From the NCBI GenBank assembly GCA_016794565.1, contig JAEUHQ010000128.1:1-64000 (forward strand): a DNA stretch of 64,000 nucleotides, read 5' to 3'. Of this stretch, positions 42,420 through 50,738 are shown piece after piece. Under the pieces are notes generated by a model that was not told the origin of the DNA, did not search any database, and was given only the letters and a program-made list of their open reading frames with translations. The DNA is from Planctomycetota bacterium (GTDB taxonomy: Bacteria; Planctomycetota; UBA1135; UBA2386). The position numbers and the translations under genes were made by a program. Numbering within the stretch: the stretch's first letter is position 1; each line of letters starts with the position of its first letter.

Positions 42420-42593
42420 ATGCCGGCACAGCCGGCCAAGGACGATCCGGGCGTCGTCGCCCTTAGCGCGATGATCGAGTTCGTGAACGACTTCGGCGAG
42501 AAGACCGACAAGGAACTGAACGGCGACCGCGACGTGCGGCAGCCCGGTGCGATCCGCCCTTGGCAAGAGCGGTTCAAGTCCTCGCTGCAGTAG
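42420..42593 (+). CDS. Small unknown protein (57 residues)
   Basis: A frame from ATG 42420 to TAG encodes a charged 57-residue peptide: Met-Pro-Ala-Gln-Pro-Ala-Lys-Asp-Asp-Pro, then a helix with Met-Ile-Glu-Phe-Val-Asn-Asp-Phe-Gly-Glu-Lys, and Trp-Gln-Glu-Arg-Phe-Lys-Ser-Ser-Leu-Gln at the end. Its composition is like real soluble protein and unlike the Arg-rich overlapping frames. No strong ribosome site is seen. It sits in a 267-bp gap between the efflux operon and the glycosyltransferase gene. No family is recognised; it could be a fragment. Confidence 0.4.
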   Translation: MPAQPAKDDPGVVALSAMIEFVNDFGEKTDKELNGDRDVRQPGAIRPWQERFKSSLQ

Positions 42594-42609
42594 TGTCGAC
42601 CAACGAACC

Positions 42610-43653
42610 GTGACCCTGCGAACGGAGCCGGCGAGCAGCGCGTCCCGCCACGAGCCCGGCGGATCGTGTGTGCCGTCGGGCATCGGATCCGCGTCGCGGC
42701 CGGCGACGACCGTCGTGGTCCTCACGTGGAACGGCACTGCCGACACGGTGGAGTGCCTGCGTTCGCTGTGCCCGCAGTTGCGCGGCGGCGACCGTGTCCT
42801 CGTGGTCGACAACGGCTCTGCCGACGACGTCGGATTCGCGGTGCGGGCAGTCGATCCGCGCATCGAGTTCCTGGCGAACGGCACGAACCTCGGGTTCGCG
42901 GGCGGCAACAACGTGGGGCTGCGCGCCGCGCTCGCCGGCGACGCCGCCTGGGTCCTCGTCCTCAACAACGACACGATCCTCGACCCGGGAACCCTGGACG
43001 CGACGGTGCGCGGTGCCGAAGAACTGCGGCGTGCACTCCCGGCGATCGGCGTCGTGCAGCCCGTTCTCGTCCGCGCCGATGCGCCGGGCGTGATCGATTC
43101 GTGCGGCCTGGAAATCGGTCGTCTGCCGGGGGCGCGCGATCTCGCCGCCGGTCGGTCGACGGCGACGCTGCCGGACGCGCCCGTGGAGATCTTCGGGACG
43201 TGCGGCGCCGCGACGTTCGTGCATCGCGATGCTCTGGAGCACGCCGGGCTGTTCGACGAAGCGCTGTTCGTCCTGTTCGAGGACACCGACCTCGCGTTCC
43301 GTCTGCGCGCCGCCGGCTTCCGCGCGGCGCTCCTTCCCTTGGTGCACGTGCGGCACAAGCGAGGGGTGTCGGCAGGGGCGCGCAGTGGCGATGCGGCGCA
43401 GAAGAGGAAGTTCTGGGTGCAGCGGAACCTCGTCGCGCTCGCGCTGCGCTGGTGGCCGATCGGTGCGCTCCTGGGCGCGGCGCCGGTGCTGGCATGGCGT
43501 GCGCTGCAGGCGTTCGTACTCCGCCGCGGCCCGTGTCGCCCGCTCTGGTCGCAGAGCGTCCGCGCCCGTCGCGAGGCCCGGCGCCGGTTCCACGACGCCG
43601 GCGGCGATCGCTGGTTCGGACGTACGTTCGGCGAGTTGTCGCTCCGTCGCTGA
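42610..43653 (+). CDS. Family 2 glycosyltransferase
   Basis: 347 residues from GTG 42610; the start is uncertain because the first 40 residues are not part of the fold. The GT-A fold begins at Thr-Val-Val-Val-Leu-Thr-Trp-Asn-Gly. The remaining signatures are Val-Val-Asp-Asn-Gly-Ser-Ala-Asp, Asn-Leu-Gly-Phe-Ala-Gly-Gly-Asn-Asn and Leu-Asn-Asn-Asp-Thr as the metal-binding (DxD-like) site, with Gly-Leu-Phe-Asp-Glu and Glu-Asp-Thr-Asp-Leu near the catalytic base. This is the rhamnosyltransferase-like WcaA/GT2 group. With the neighbouring methyltransferase and flippase it belongs to surface polysaccharide or O-glycan synthesis. Confidence 0.85.
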   Translation: MTLRTEPASSASRHEPGGSCVPSGIGSASRPATTVVVLTWNGTADTVECLRSLCPQLRGGDRVLVVDNGSADDVGFAVRAVDPRIEFLANGTNLGFAGGNNVGLRAALAGDAAWVLVLNNDTILDPGTLDATVRGAEELRRALPAIGVVQPVLVRADAPGVIDSCGLEIGRLPGARDLAAGRSTATLPDAPVEIFGTCGAATFVHRDALEHAGLFDEALFVLFEDTDLAFRLRAAGFRAALLPLVHVRHKRGVSAGARSGDAAQKRKFWVQRNLVALALRWWPIGALLGAAPVLAWRALQAFVLRRGPCRPLWSQSVRARREARRRFHDAGGDRWFGRTFGELSLRR

Positions 43654-43674
43654 GCAGGCTGCGATCGCGTTCGA

Positions 43675-44769
43675 TCAGCGGCGCGCGACCAGCACGATCT
43701 CTTCGCCCGACTCGGGCCGCGCGCGAAGGCCGAGGAACGCGCGGTACTGCAGCAGCCGCGCTGCGAGGCTGTCGCCGAGGCTCGCGCGGGCGCCCCACGT
43801 CCAGTGTCCGGTCCTCCGGATGCTGCGGCTCGCTAGGAACTGCGAACGGCCGGCGCGTACGGTCGTCTTCACGCTCTCCTCGACGAAGCCCGCGGCGCGC
43901 ACTGCGGCGCGCAGCGATGCGCAGGTGTAGAGGCGCAGATGTCTCGGCGGATCGAGCGCGAGCCAATGACGGCCGTAGCGTCGGTGCCCGAAGCTCGCGA
44001 TGTTCGGCGTCACGAGCACGAGTCGTCCGCCCGGGGCGAGTAGGTCCCGGCACGCGCGCAGCACCTCCGCGGGATCGTCGACGTGTTCGATCACGTGGCA
44101 CATGCCGATCGCGTCGAAGCTCGCGGGAGCGAACCCGAGCTGCTGGATCGTGCCGCAGGTGACCGGGAGGCCGCGCTGCCGTGCAGCCTGGACGGCGTTC
44201 GGGTCGGCGTCGATGCCCTGCACGTTCCAGCCGAACTCGCGCATGGTCGCGAGGTGGTCGCCGTTCCCGCAGCCGATCTCGAGGAACCGGCCGCCGGGCA
44301 TCGGTTGCAGATGGAATGCCTGGAGGTCCACGCGCGTTGCGAGGTCCGGGTGCAGGAGGAGCAGGCGGCCGAGCCAGCGTCGCACGACGCCGCATTCGTC
44401 GCGGCGATGGTGGTAGCGCAGGGCGAGGTAGCCGGTTCGCAACCAGCGAAACAGGTGGTCGTCCCAGCGGAGCCGCGGGTGCTCCGGCACGCTGCTCGCT
44501 TCGCTACCCGGTGCACCGCCAGTCGGCGTCGCCTTCGCATGCGTGTAGTAGGTCTCGTAGGCCTTGCCCAGGTCCGCTGCCGTCGGCCGCGGGTCGAGCC
44601 AGGCCGTGCCGCAGCCGTTCGTGCCGCAGGCGCGCACCGACCACTGCCCGCCGGCGTCGAACAGGGCGTCGGTCAGGTCCGCGTGCAGTACGGCGCCGGC
44701 ACCGCCGCACACGGGACAGGACGCCGCTCGCGTCGTCTGGATCGAACTGCGTCCCGCCGCGGAAGGCAC
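43675..44769 (-). CDS. SAM-dependent methyltransferase with N-terminal zinc-ribbon
   Basis: 364 residues. An N-terminal Cys-Pro-Val-Cys knuckle and a later Cys-Gly-Thr-Asn-Gly-Cys-Gly form a zinc-ribbon-like start, common in the sugar/glycan methyltransferases of this group. The class I fold follows: Phe-Leu-Glu-Ile-Gly-Cys-Gly-Asn-Gly-Asp (motif I), Gly-Ile-Asp-Ala-Asp (acidic loop), Phe-Asp-Ala-Ile-Gly-Met-Cys-His-Val-Ile-Glu-His (motif II region) and Leu-Ala-Pro-Gly-Gly-Arg-Leu (motif III). It is on the strand opposite to the glycosyltransferase and flippase but between them, so a role in the same polysaccharide is likely. Confidence 0.85.
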   Translation of the reverse strand: MPSAAGRSSIQTTRAASCPVCGGAGAVLHADLTDALFDAGGQWSVRACGTNGCGTAWLDPRPTAADLGKAYETYYTHAKATPTGGAPGSEASSVPEHPRLRWDDHLFRWLRTGYLALRYHHRRDECGVVRRWLGRLLLLHPDLATRVDLQAFHLQPMPGGRFLEIGCGNGDHLATMREFGWNVQGIDADPNAVQAARQRGLPVTCGTIQQLGFAPASFDAIGMCHVIEHVDDPAEVLRACRDLLAPGGRLVLVTPNIASFGHRRYGRHWLALDPPRHLRLYTCASLRAAVRAAGFVEESVKTTVRAGRSQFLASRSIRRTGHWTWGARASLGDSLAARLLQYRAFLGLRARPESGEEIVLVARR

Positions 44770-44842
44770 GGCCGGATTAGAGCAGACGCGCGGTCGGAAT
44801 CACTCCAGTCCGCGACGGCCTTGCCCCGATGACGCCGTTGTC

Positions 44843-46330
44843 ATGGGCGGGACCTCGCGCCGACCGGTTGGAGACTTGGCCGGCAGAACGTCGCGCGGCG
44901 CGGCCCTCACTCTCGTCGGCGACCTCGCCGTCAAGGTGCTCGCACTGGCCGTCACGGCCGTGGTCGCGACGCGACTCGACGCCGGAACCTACGGGCTCGT
45001 TCTGCTCGCGATCGCTGTGCACGGACTCGTCGACGTGCTCACGAATCCGGTGCTGGCCACGGTGCTGTTGCGCGAACCGGACCTGACCGGCCGCCTCGTC
45101 GACGTCGCGTGGACGATCGCGGTGCTGCGCGGCGTCGTGCTGACCGTCCTGTTCTGGGTCTTCACACCGTGGCTGGCGGCGTTCTGGCCGGACTCGGCCG
45201 AGACGCTGACGGCCTACTTCCGGCTGCTGGCGTTCTCGTTCGCGCTGAACGGGATCACCAACCTGCATCCCGTGCACCTGCGCCTCGGCCTGCGCTTCCT
45301 GCCGGCCTTCCTGCTCGAGAGCGTGTCGCCCGTGGTCAGCAGCGTGTTCGCCCTCGCCGCTCTCTCGCTCTCGCCCGAACCCGTGTGGCTGATCGCCGCA
45401 CAGCTCGCCGGCCCCGCAGCGTCTGCGCTCGTCTCGCTGCTGCTGGTCTCGCCGCGACCGCGGTTCGTCTTGGATCAGCAGGCTTGCGCGCGTCTCTGGC
45501 GGGGTTCGGCCCCGTTGCTGCAGAACGGCGTGCTCGGGTACTTGCTGCTCGCAGGGGACGCGATCTTCGTCGAGTACCTGGCCGGCGCCGCAGCGCTCGG
45601 CGTCTACGGCATGGCGCAGCGCTGGTCGCAGATGCCGATGAAGATGGTCGTCCAGCGCATCCAGAACGTGCTCATGCCGGTCTACGTGCTGTTGCGCGAC
45701 GACCACGCGCGGGCTCGGCACGTGCTTGCCTCGTCGCTGAGCACGATGCTCGCCGCGGTCGGTCTGCTCTCGGGGCTCGTCTTCGTGTTCGCGGACGACT
45801 TCTTCGTGCTCCTCGACGGCAGCGCATGGAGCGAAGCCGGCGCCGTCGCCCGTGCGTTCGTTCCGTTCTGTCTTGCGTTCGCCGTGAACGGCTGCCTCGG
45901 TGCGGTGCTGCTCGTGCACGGGAAACTGCAGTGGCTGAACCGGATCATGGCGCTCCAGGTGACGGGCTTCTTCCCGGCGATGTACGCCGGTCACGCTGCG
46001 TTCGGGCTGCCCGGCGTCGCGGCGGGCGCGTCCCTCGTCGCGCTCGGGACCTGTTCGACTATGGTGGTCCTGACTGCGAAGCTGCTCGAGATGCCGCGAC
46101 GCGAGTTCGGCGCCGTGATGGCGGTGCCCGTCGTCACGAGTGCCGTCGCGGTCGCGACGGGATGGCTCGGAGTGCTCCCCGTGACGAACGCACCCGTGCG
46201 TCTCGCCGTCGGCAGTGCGATCGCGGTCGTGGTGTTCTTCGTGAGCTGGGAGCTGACGAGCCGCCATCCGGTCGCGCCGCGGCTGCAGCACCGCTCGCTG
46301 CTGCAGCTCGCTCGCATGCTGGCACGGTGA
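44843..46330 (+). CDS. Wzx-like polysaccharide flippase
   Basis: 495 residues from ATG 44843. Twelve or more hydrophobic segments without charged gaps give the MATE/MVF-type topology of Wzx/RfbX oligosaccharide flippases (Arg-Gly-Ala-Ala-Leu-Thr-Leu-Val-Gly at the start, Gly-Leu-Val-Leu-Leu-Ala, Pro-Met-Lys-Met-Val in the middle). It should move lipid-linked glycan units across the inner membrane. It diverges from the methyltransferase by 73 bp. The polymerase and ligase are not in this window, so the glycan locus is incomplete here. Confidence 0.85.
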   Translation: MGGTSRRPVGDLAGRTSRGAALTLVGDLAVKVLALAVTAVVATRLDAGTYGLVLLAIAVHGLVDVLTNPVLATVLLREPDLTGRLVDVAWTIAVLRGVVLTVLFWVFTPWLAAFWPDSAETLTAYFRLLAFSFALNGITNLHPVHLRLGLRFLPAFLLESVSPVVSSVFALAALSLSPEPVWLIAAQLAGPAASALVSLLLVSPRPRFVLDQQACARLWRGSAPLLQNGVLGYLLLAGDAIFVEYLAGAAALGVYGMAQRWSQMPMKMVVQRIQNVLMPVYVLLRDDHARARHVLASSLSTMLAAVGLLSGLVFVFADDFFVLLDGSAWSEAGAVARAFVPFCLAFAVNGCLGAVLLVHGKLQWLNRIMALQVTGFFPAMYAGHAAFGLPGVAAGASLVALGTCSTMVVLTAKLLEMPRREFGAVMAVPVVTSAVAVATGWLGVLPVTNAPVRLAVGSAIAVVVFFVSWELTSRHPVAPRLQHRSLLQLARMLAR

Positions 46331-46369
46331 CACGCGCGCGTTGTCGCGTCGCGCGGTGCGGCGAGCCGG

Positions 46370-47113
46370 TCAGAGGGCGTCGCGCTTGCGGCGGGGGCCG
46401 CGACCGTCGGCCGTGCTCGGGGTGATGCCTTGCTGAGGCTCCGGCGTCGACCCTGCCGGCGTCGGTTCTTCGCCGGGCTTCACGTCCGGTGCCGGTTCCT
46501 TCGAGCTCGGCCCCTTGGTGTGGATGAAGGTCCACAGCTTCGCGAAGAAGGTGGTGACGACGACGGACACGCCGAGTCCCACCATCCAATTGACCTTCAC
46601 GCGGACCCACGCGAGCAGCGGGAACGCCCAGGACTCGACGAGGGGACGCGCCGAGAAGCCGTTCTCGGTTTGCCGGAACGCTCCGCCAGCATTGCACTCC
46701 AGCCAGGGCCACACGAGGGCGTGCACCGTGGCGACGGTGATGCCGAGCCAGTAGATCGCGCCGTGAACGGCGCTGCGGGCCTTCGTGACCGGACGACGGA
46801 TGCCGAAATGGCCCCCTGTGACCTGGAAGCACTCGAGCCCGCCGACGATCGCGAGCAGCACCACGGCCGCGACGACGAGGCAGGAAACCGTGGAGACGAT
46901 CTGCATGACGCCGATCGTCCCGAAGGCGGCGCCGATGCCCTCCGCGGCGGACAGTCCGGTGGCCGACTCGTAGACGATCAGGTCGCGCGCGATGAGGGCG
47001 ACGAACAGACCGATGAGGATCGTGGTCGCCTTGCCGTAGGCGTGCCGGACGAGCGTCGCGGTGCGACCGACGGACTCCGCCGCGAGGCCGGCGATCTTGG
47101 ACAGGGTGTTCAT
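46370..47113 (-). CDS. Multi-pass membrane protein of unknown function
   Basis: 247 residues from ATG 47113, which overlaps the stop of the binding-protein gene (ATGA). Four hydrophobic spans are seen (about 30-50, 70-95, 115-140, 165-190), the last followed by a Lys/Glu/Pro-rich cytoplasmic-type tail that ends Arg-Arg-Lys-Arg-Asp-Ala-Leu. Its gene is coupled to that of a periplasmic-binding-type protein, so the two may form a receptor-membrane pair. It has no transporter motifs and is not an ABC permease. No family is recognised. Confidence 0.6.
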   Translation of the reverse strand: MNTLSKIAGLAAESVGRTATLVRHAYGKATTILIGLFVALIARDLIVYESATGLSAAEGIGAAFGTIGVMQIVSTVSCLVVAAVVLLAIVGGLECFQVTGGHFGIRRPVTKARSAVHGAIYWLGITVATVHALVWPWLECNAGGAFRQTENGFSARPLVESWAFPLLAWVRVKVNWMVGLGVSVVVTTFFAKLWTFIHTKGPSSKEPAPDVKPGEEPTPAGSTPEPQQGITPSTADGRGPRRKRDAL

Positions 47114-48417
47114 CGGCGGGCCTCCTGTTCCATCTGCTTGCGCAGGTACTCGACCGCCTCGCTCTTCGTCTTGTTGCACTTCGCGGAGTCGCAACTCAGT
47201 TTCTCCGCGGCGTTGGCTCCGCTGCGCAGCATGTAGTACGTCGTCATGGCGTCCTTCGGCTGCTTCAGACTCTCCCGCAGGGACCTCCGGGTGATCGGCG
47301 CCGGTTGCGGGGAATGCAGCGTGTTCTGTTCCCGAACCGACTCGAGCAGCGTCTTTGCGGCAGTGAGTCCAGTGCGCTCGTAGCCGAGGCGGAGGGAGGG
47401 CGGGCTTGTGGCGCCGTACAACGCCTGCACGACGCTGTTCCATTGCGCCGGTGTGAAGTCCGTCTCGGCGACCTTGCCCGCCGGCGGTGGAAGTGAAGGC
47501 GACACCTTCTCCGATGCGTCGAGGGGAAACAGGATGTACGTCGGCGCGCCGCCGGCGTCGGTGCCCGCGAGCATCTGCACGCAGGAATCCGTCAGCAGCA
47601 GCGACACGGCCGGAGGTTTGCCGCCGGAGATCCGAGACAACCGCTGCGGGTGCAGGCTGTGGCGAACGCGCCGTGCCATGTCGGGATAGCCGAGGAAGCA
47701 GACGACGTTGGCGTCCTGGGCGACGACTTCGTTCGCGATGCGGTCCGGGTCCCAGGTCGCGGACGTCACCGCGAGCTTCACGAGGAGATTCCCCGCCGCC
47801 TGTTCGACCATGTACTCGAGCGGCAAGACGTAGTCGCGGATCGCGGCGTCGTCCTCGTACACGAGGAGGCAGCGCGAACACTTCAATTGACGCAGCGCCA
47901 CTTCGACCGCAGCGGCCTGCAGTGCGTCGCTCGCGATCACGCGCGTGATCCCGGCCTCGTCGCCGCCCTCGTCGTTGCGATCGATGAGCACGCTGGTCGA
48001 GACGGGCAGCACGACCGGGATGCCCGCGGCCCGATACACGGGATAGGCCGCTGCAGTGCACGTGGAACTCGTGTGGCCGACGACGGCGACGACTGCCGGG
48101 TCCGCGGCGAATCGCTTCGCGAGCGTCAGTGCGCGTTGCGGGTCCTCGTTGTCGTCCCACCATTCGAACTGGAATCCGCTCAGCGCGTCGTTGTCCGAGA
48201 GAAGGGACGCGAAGCCGGCCGCCATCGCGGGGCCGCTGATCACTTCGCGGTTGCTGAAGTCCTGTGCGGTCACGGTCCGGCCGGAGCCGGCGACTCCGCG
48301 GCCGACGATCACGATCTTCGGCTTTGCGTCCTTCGACAGTGGTCGAGGTTCGTCCGAACTGGCGAAGATCGCGGTCAGGATCGCCGCGAGTCCCGCGGCA
48401 GAGGTGCGTTCGTTCAT
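47110..48417 (-). CDS. Leu/Ile/Val-type periplasmic-binding protein (PBP1 fold) without ABC genes
   Basis: 435 residues from ATG 48417. A weak signal peptide (Ala/Leu/Ile-rich, ending near Ala-Ser) leads to a two-lobe type 1 binding fold: Ile-Val-Ile-Val-Gly-Arg, Gly-Pro-Ala-Met-Ala-Ala-Gly, Arg-Ala-Leu-Thr-Leu-Ala-Lys-Arg-Phe, Val-Val-Gly-His-Thr-Ser-Ser, Tyr-Arg-Ala-Ala-Gly-Ile-Pro-Val, Val-Tyr-Glu-Asp-Asp. The Cys-x-x-Cys in the middle (Lys-Cys-Ser-Arg-Cys) is unusual. Such proteins normally feed an ABC transporter, yet the overlapping neighbour is a small membrane protein with no ABC features. A receptor role is a fair alternative. Confidence 0.75.
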   Translation of the reverse strand: MNERTSAAGLAAILTAIFASSDEPRPLSKDAKPKIVIVGRGVAGSGRTVTAQDFSNREVISGPAMAAGFASLLSDNDALSGFQFEWWDDNEDPQRALTLAKRFAADPAVVAVVGHTSSTCTAAAYPVYRAAGIPVVLPVSTSVLIDRNDEGGDEAGITRVIASDALQAAAVEVALRQLKCSRCLLVYEDDAAIRDYVLPLEYMVEQAAGNLLVKLAVTSATWDPDRIANEVVAQDANVVCFLGYPDMARRVRHSLHPQRLSRISGGKPPAVSLLLTDSCVQMLAGTDAGGAPTYILFPLDASEKVSPSLPPPAGKVAETDFTPAQWNSVVQALYGATSPPSLRLGYERTGLTAAKTLLESVREQNTLHSPQPAPITRRSLRESLKQPKDAMTTYYMLRSGANAAEKLSCDSAKCNKTKSEAVEYLRKQMEQEARR

Positions 48418-48737
48418 GGGCGTTTCACGACGAGCCGGGTCCGGCTCGACAAGGCAAGGGTGAAGGGGACGAACCGGGCGCCGCGGACACGAGGTGGCGG
48501 CGGTGGCACGCCGCGTCCGTGGGGGTGGAGGGTCCGGTCGCTCTCTCCCGTGAGGCCGGCTCCCTTCGTAGGTACCCGGCCGCCTTACCGGTCCCGCCCG
48601 CTGCGCGAGGCCCGCCGAGGAGCATCGCCTTGTCCACCAAGAGCTTCGGCGCCCGGCGAGAAATTCGCGCGCTGCCTTTGCGCGGCCTTGCGCACCCCGG
48701 TGCGCGGCGCCTGTCCCGCGTTCCCGCTCAGGCAGGC
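48418..48737. other. Intergenic region, 320 bp
   Basis: No convincing coding frame on either strand; frames that remain open are Arg/Pro-rich shadows. A hairpin at 48690-48705 (GCGCAC, loop CCCG, GTGCGC) lies 33 bp before the alpha/beta-hydrolase start. Divergent promoters for the binding-protein operon and the hydrolase should lie here, but no clear -35/-10 pair was found. Confidence 0.6.
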
Positions 48738-49736
48738 ATGAAGACACGAATGCGAGCGATGGCGGTGGCGCTGGCGGCGATGCTCGGCACTGGCTGCTCG
48801 ACGTCCGGCGAGCGAACCACTGCGGCCCCACACGAGACGCTGCCGGCCGGGTGCGAGGCGCGGGTCGCGCGCGTCGGTGACGTCGACGTGCGGTACCTGG
48901 TCGCGGGCAAGGGTGATGCGGTCGTTCTGCTGCACGGGTACGCGCAGACGAGCCACATGTGGCTGCCGCTGATCGAGGTGTTGAGCCGCGACCACCTGGT
49001 GATCGCGCCCGACCTGCGCGGCGCCGGCGGTTCGTCGAGACCCGAGTCGGGCTACGACAAGAAGACGATGGCCGCCGACGTGCACGCCCTCGTGCGTTCG
49101 CTCGGCATCGAGCGCGCGGCGATCGTCGGCCACGACATCGGCCTGATGGTCGCGTACGCCTATGCGGCGCAGTTCCCCGCGGCGACCGAGCGGGTCGTCC
49201 TGATGGACGCGTTCCTGCCGGGCATCGGCGAGTGGAAGGACGTGTGGTTGATGCGCGATCTGTGGCACTTCCACTTCCACGGCGAAGTCCCCCTCGCCCT
49301 CGTCGCCGGGCGCGAACGGATCTACTTCGAACACTTCTGGAACGACTTCGCCGCGGACCGTTCGCACAGCGTGTCCGAAGCGGACCGGGTGCTCTATGCG
49401 GCCGCGTACTCGCAGCCCGGAGCGATGCGGGCGGGGTTCGAGTACTTCCGGGCGTTCGAGCAGGACGCCAGGGACTTCGCGGCCATGGCGCAGCAACCGC
49501 TGTCGATGCCCGTGCTGGTCATCAGCGGCGAGAAGGCGAGCGGGCAGGTCCTGGTGACACAGACGCGGCTCGTGGCGAAGGACGTGCGCGGCGAAATCGT
49601 TCCCGGCGTCGGTCACTGGCTGATGGACGAAGCGCGACAGAGCGTGGTCCCGCGCATCGCCGCGTTCGTCGCGGAGGCTGGCCCGGCTGCGATGCAGCCG
49701 ACGAACACAGGGGCGGCGCGCGCATCCCGGGGATAG
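48738..49736 (+). CDS. Alpha/beta hydrolase lipoprotein, dehalogenase/epoxide-hydrolase type
   Basis: 332 residues with lipobox Gly-Thr-Gly-Cys. The nucleophile elbow reads Val-Gly-His-Asp-Ile-Gly, with Asp rather than Ser, as in haloalkane and fluoroacetate dehalogenases and epoxide hydrolases. Leu-Leu-His-Gly-Tyr is the oxyanion side, Asp-Leu-Arg-Gly-Ala-Gly-Gly-Ser is typical of epoxide hydrolases, and the base is in Gly-Val-Gly-His-Trp-Leu. An epoxide- or halide-type substrate at the membrane surface is expected. It lies 10 bp before the DedA-rhodanese gene, so they may be co-expressed. Confidence 0.85.
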   Translation: MKTRMRAMAVALAAMLGTGCSTSGERTTAAPHETLPAGCEARVARVGDVDVRYLVAGKGDAVVLLHGYAQTSHMWLPLIEVLSRDHLVIAPDLRGAGGSSRPESGYDKKTMAADVHALVRSLGIERAAIVGHDIGLMVAYAYAAQFPAATERVVLMDAFLPGIGEWKDVWLMRDLWHFHFHGEVPLALVAGRERIYFEHFWNDFAADRSHSVSEADRVLYAAAYSQPGAMRAGFEYFRAFEQDARDFAAMAQQPLSMPVLVISGEKASGQVLVTQTRLVAKDVRGEIVPGVGHWLMDEARQSVVPRIAAFVAEAGPAAMQPTNTGAARASRG

Positions 49737-49746
49737 CGTCCCGGCG

Positions 49747-50706
49747 ATGCAGGAGTTGTCGGACTTCCTCGTCGGGCACGGCTACGTCGTGGTGTTCTCC
49801 TGGGTGCTGTTCGCGCAGGCGGGTGTGCCCGTGCCCGAGGTCCCGCTGCTCCTCGTCGGCGGTGCGCTCGCGGGGGCGGGTCGCCTCGATTTCGCCGCGC
49901 TGCTGCTCCTCTCGGTCGCCGCTTCGGTTCTCGGCGACTCGGTCTGGTACGCGCTCGGCCGCCGATACGGCGCCGGTGTCCTGGGCCTCTTGTGCCGGGT
50001 GTCGCTCGAGCCCGACTCGTGTGTGCGCCGCACCCGCGAGACGTTCGCGCTCCGCGGCGGATCGACGCTGGTGTGGGGCAAGTTCGTGCCGGGGATCGCG
50101 ACGGTGGCGCCGCCCATGGCCGGGCTGTCGCGCATGCCGTTCGCGAGGTTCTTCGTGCTGACGGCAGTCGGCGCGTCGGCATGGTGCGCGGTGTGGCTCC
50201 TGCTCGGGTACGCATGGCACGATCGGCTCGAGCGGATGGCCGAAGGCGCCGCGGCGACCGGCGGCTGGCTGCTCGCCGCGTTCGTCGCGGTGATCACCGC
50301 CTGGATCGGTGCGCGGTGGGTGCGGCGATGGCGCTTCCTGCACGATCTCCGCGCGGCCCGCATCGCGCCGCACGAACTGCAGCGACTGCAGACCGAGGGC
50401 ACGCCGGTGTTCGTCGTCGACCTCCGGCACGCGGAGGACTTCGCCGCGGACCCGCACGTGCTCCCCGGCGCCCTGCGGATCGACGCCGAGGATCTCGCGG
50501 CGCGCCACGTCGAGATCCCGCGCGATCGCGACATCGTCCTCTACTGTACGTGACCCAACGAGGCGACGAGCGCCCGTGTGGCGCTCCTCCTGCACGGTCG
50601 CGGCATCACCCGCGTGCGTCCGCTGCTCGGCGGTCTCGGCGCCTGGCGGGACGCGGGCTTCCGGGTCGATCGGGTCGACGACTCCCCCGACGCGTCATCG
50701 CGCTGA
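49747..50706 (+). CDS. DedA membrane protein fused to a rhodanese domain; predicted selenoprotein (Sec269)
   Basis: 319 residues when the TGA at 50551-50553 is read as selenocysteine. The DedA/SNARE-associated domain (about 1-200) has several membrane spans and the family motif Lys-Phe-Val-Pro-Gly. A rhodanese domain follows from about 215 (Val-Phe-Val-Val-Asp-Leu-Arg, Leu-Pro-Gly-Ala-Leu-Arg-Ile). It reaches Ile-Val-Leu-Tyr-Cys267-Thr-Sec269-Pro-Asn-Glu-Ala, then Thr-Ser-Ala-Arg-Val-Ala-Leu and Val-Arg-Pro-Leu-Leu-Gly-Gly-Leu-Gly-Ala-Trp to the true stop at 50706. Known DedA-rhodanese proteins have Tyr-Cys-x-Cys-Pro-Asn-Glu-Ala here, so Sec replaces the second Cys. A SECIS-like hairpin follows. 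Ending at the TGA would delete half of the rhodanese domain. It may be a redox or sulfur/selenium transfer protein; substrate unknown. Confidence 0.85.
50568..50586 (+). promoter_or_regulatory. Predicted bacterial SECIS of the DedA-rhodanese gene
   Basis: Fourteen nt after the UGA comes GAGCGCC, loop CGTGT, GGCGCTC: seven perfect Watson-Crick pairs. Loop positions 2-3 are GU and the fifth is U, as in the selW element (GGTCT). Spacing, stem and loop length are identical to those of that element. Confidence 0.8.
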
Positions 50707-50736
50707 CGCGACGCGCCGGGGCCGCCGCCCGCGTCA
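50704..50736. terminator. Possible hairpin between convergent genes
   Basis: TGACGCG at the end of the DedA-rhodanese gene pairs perfectly with CGCGTCA 19 nt later, just before the stop of the converging SDR gene. It is a weak candidate for a shared terminator because the loop is long. Confidence 0.3.
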
Positions 50737-50738
50737 CG

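Noticed and set aside
50551-50553. TGA as the end of a shorter DedA protein
   Set aside because: It would cut the rhodanese domain within its active-site loop, while the downstream frame encodes the rest of that domain exactly.
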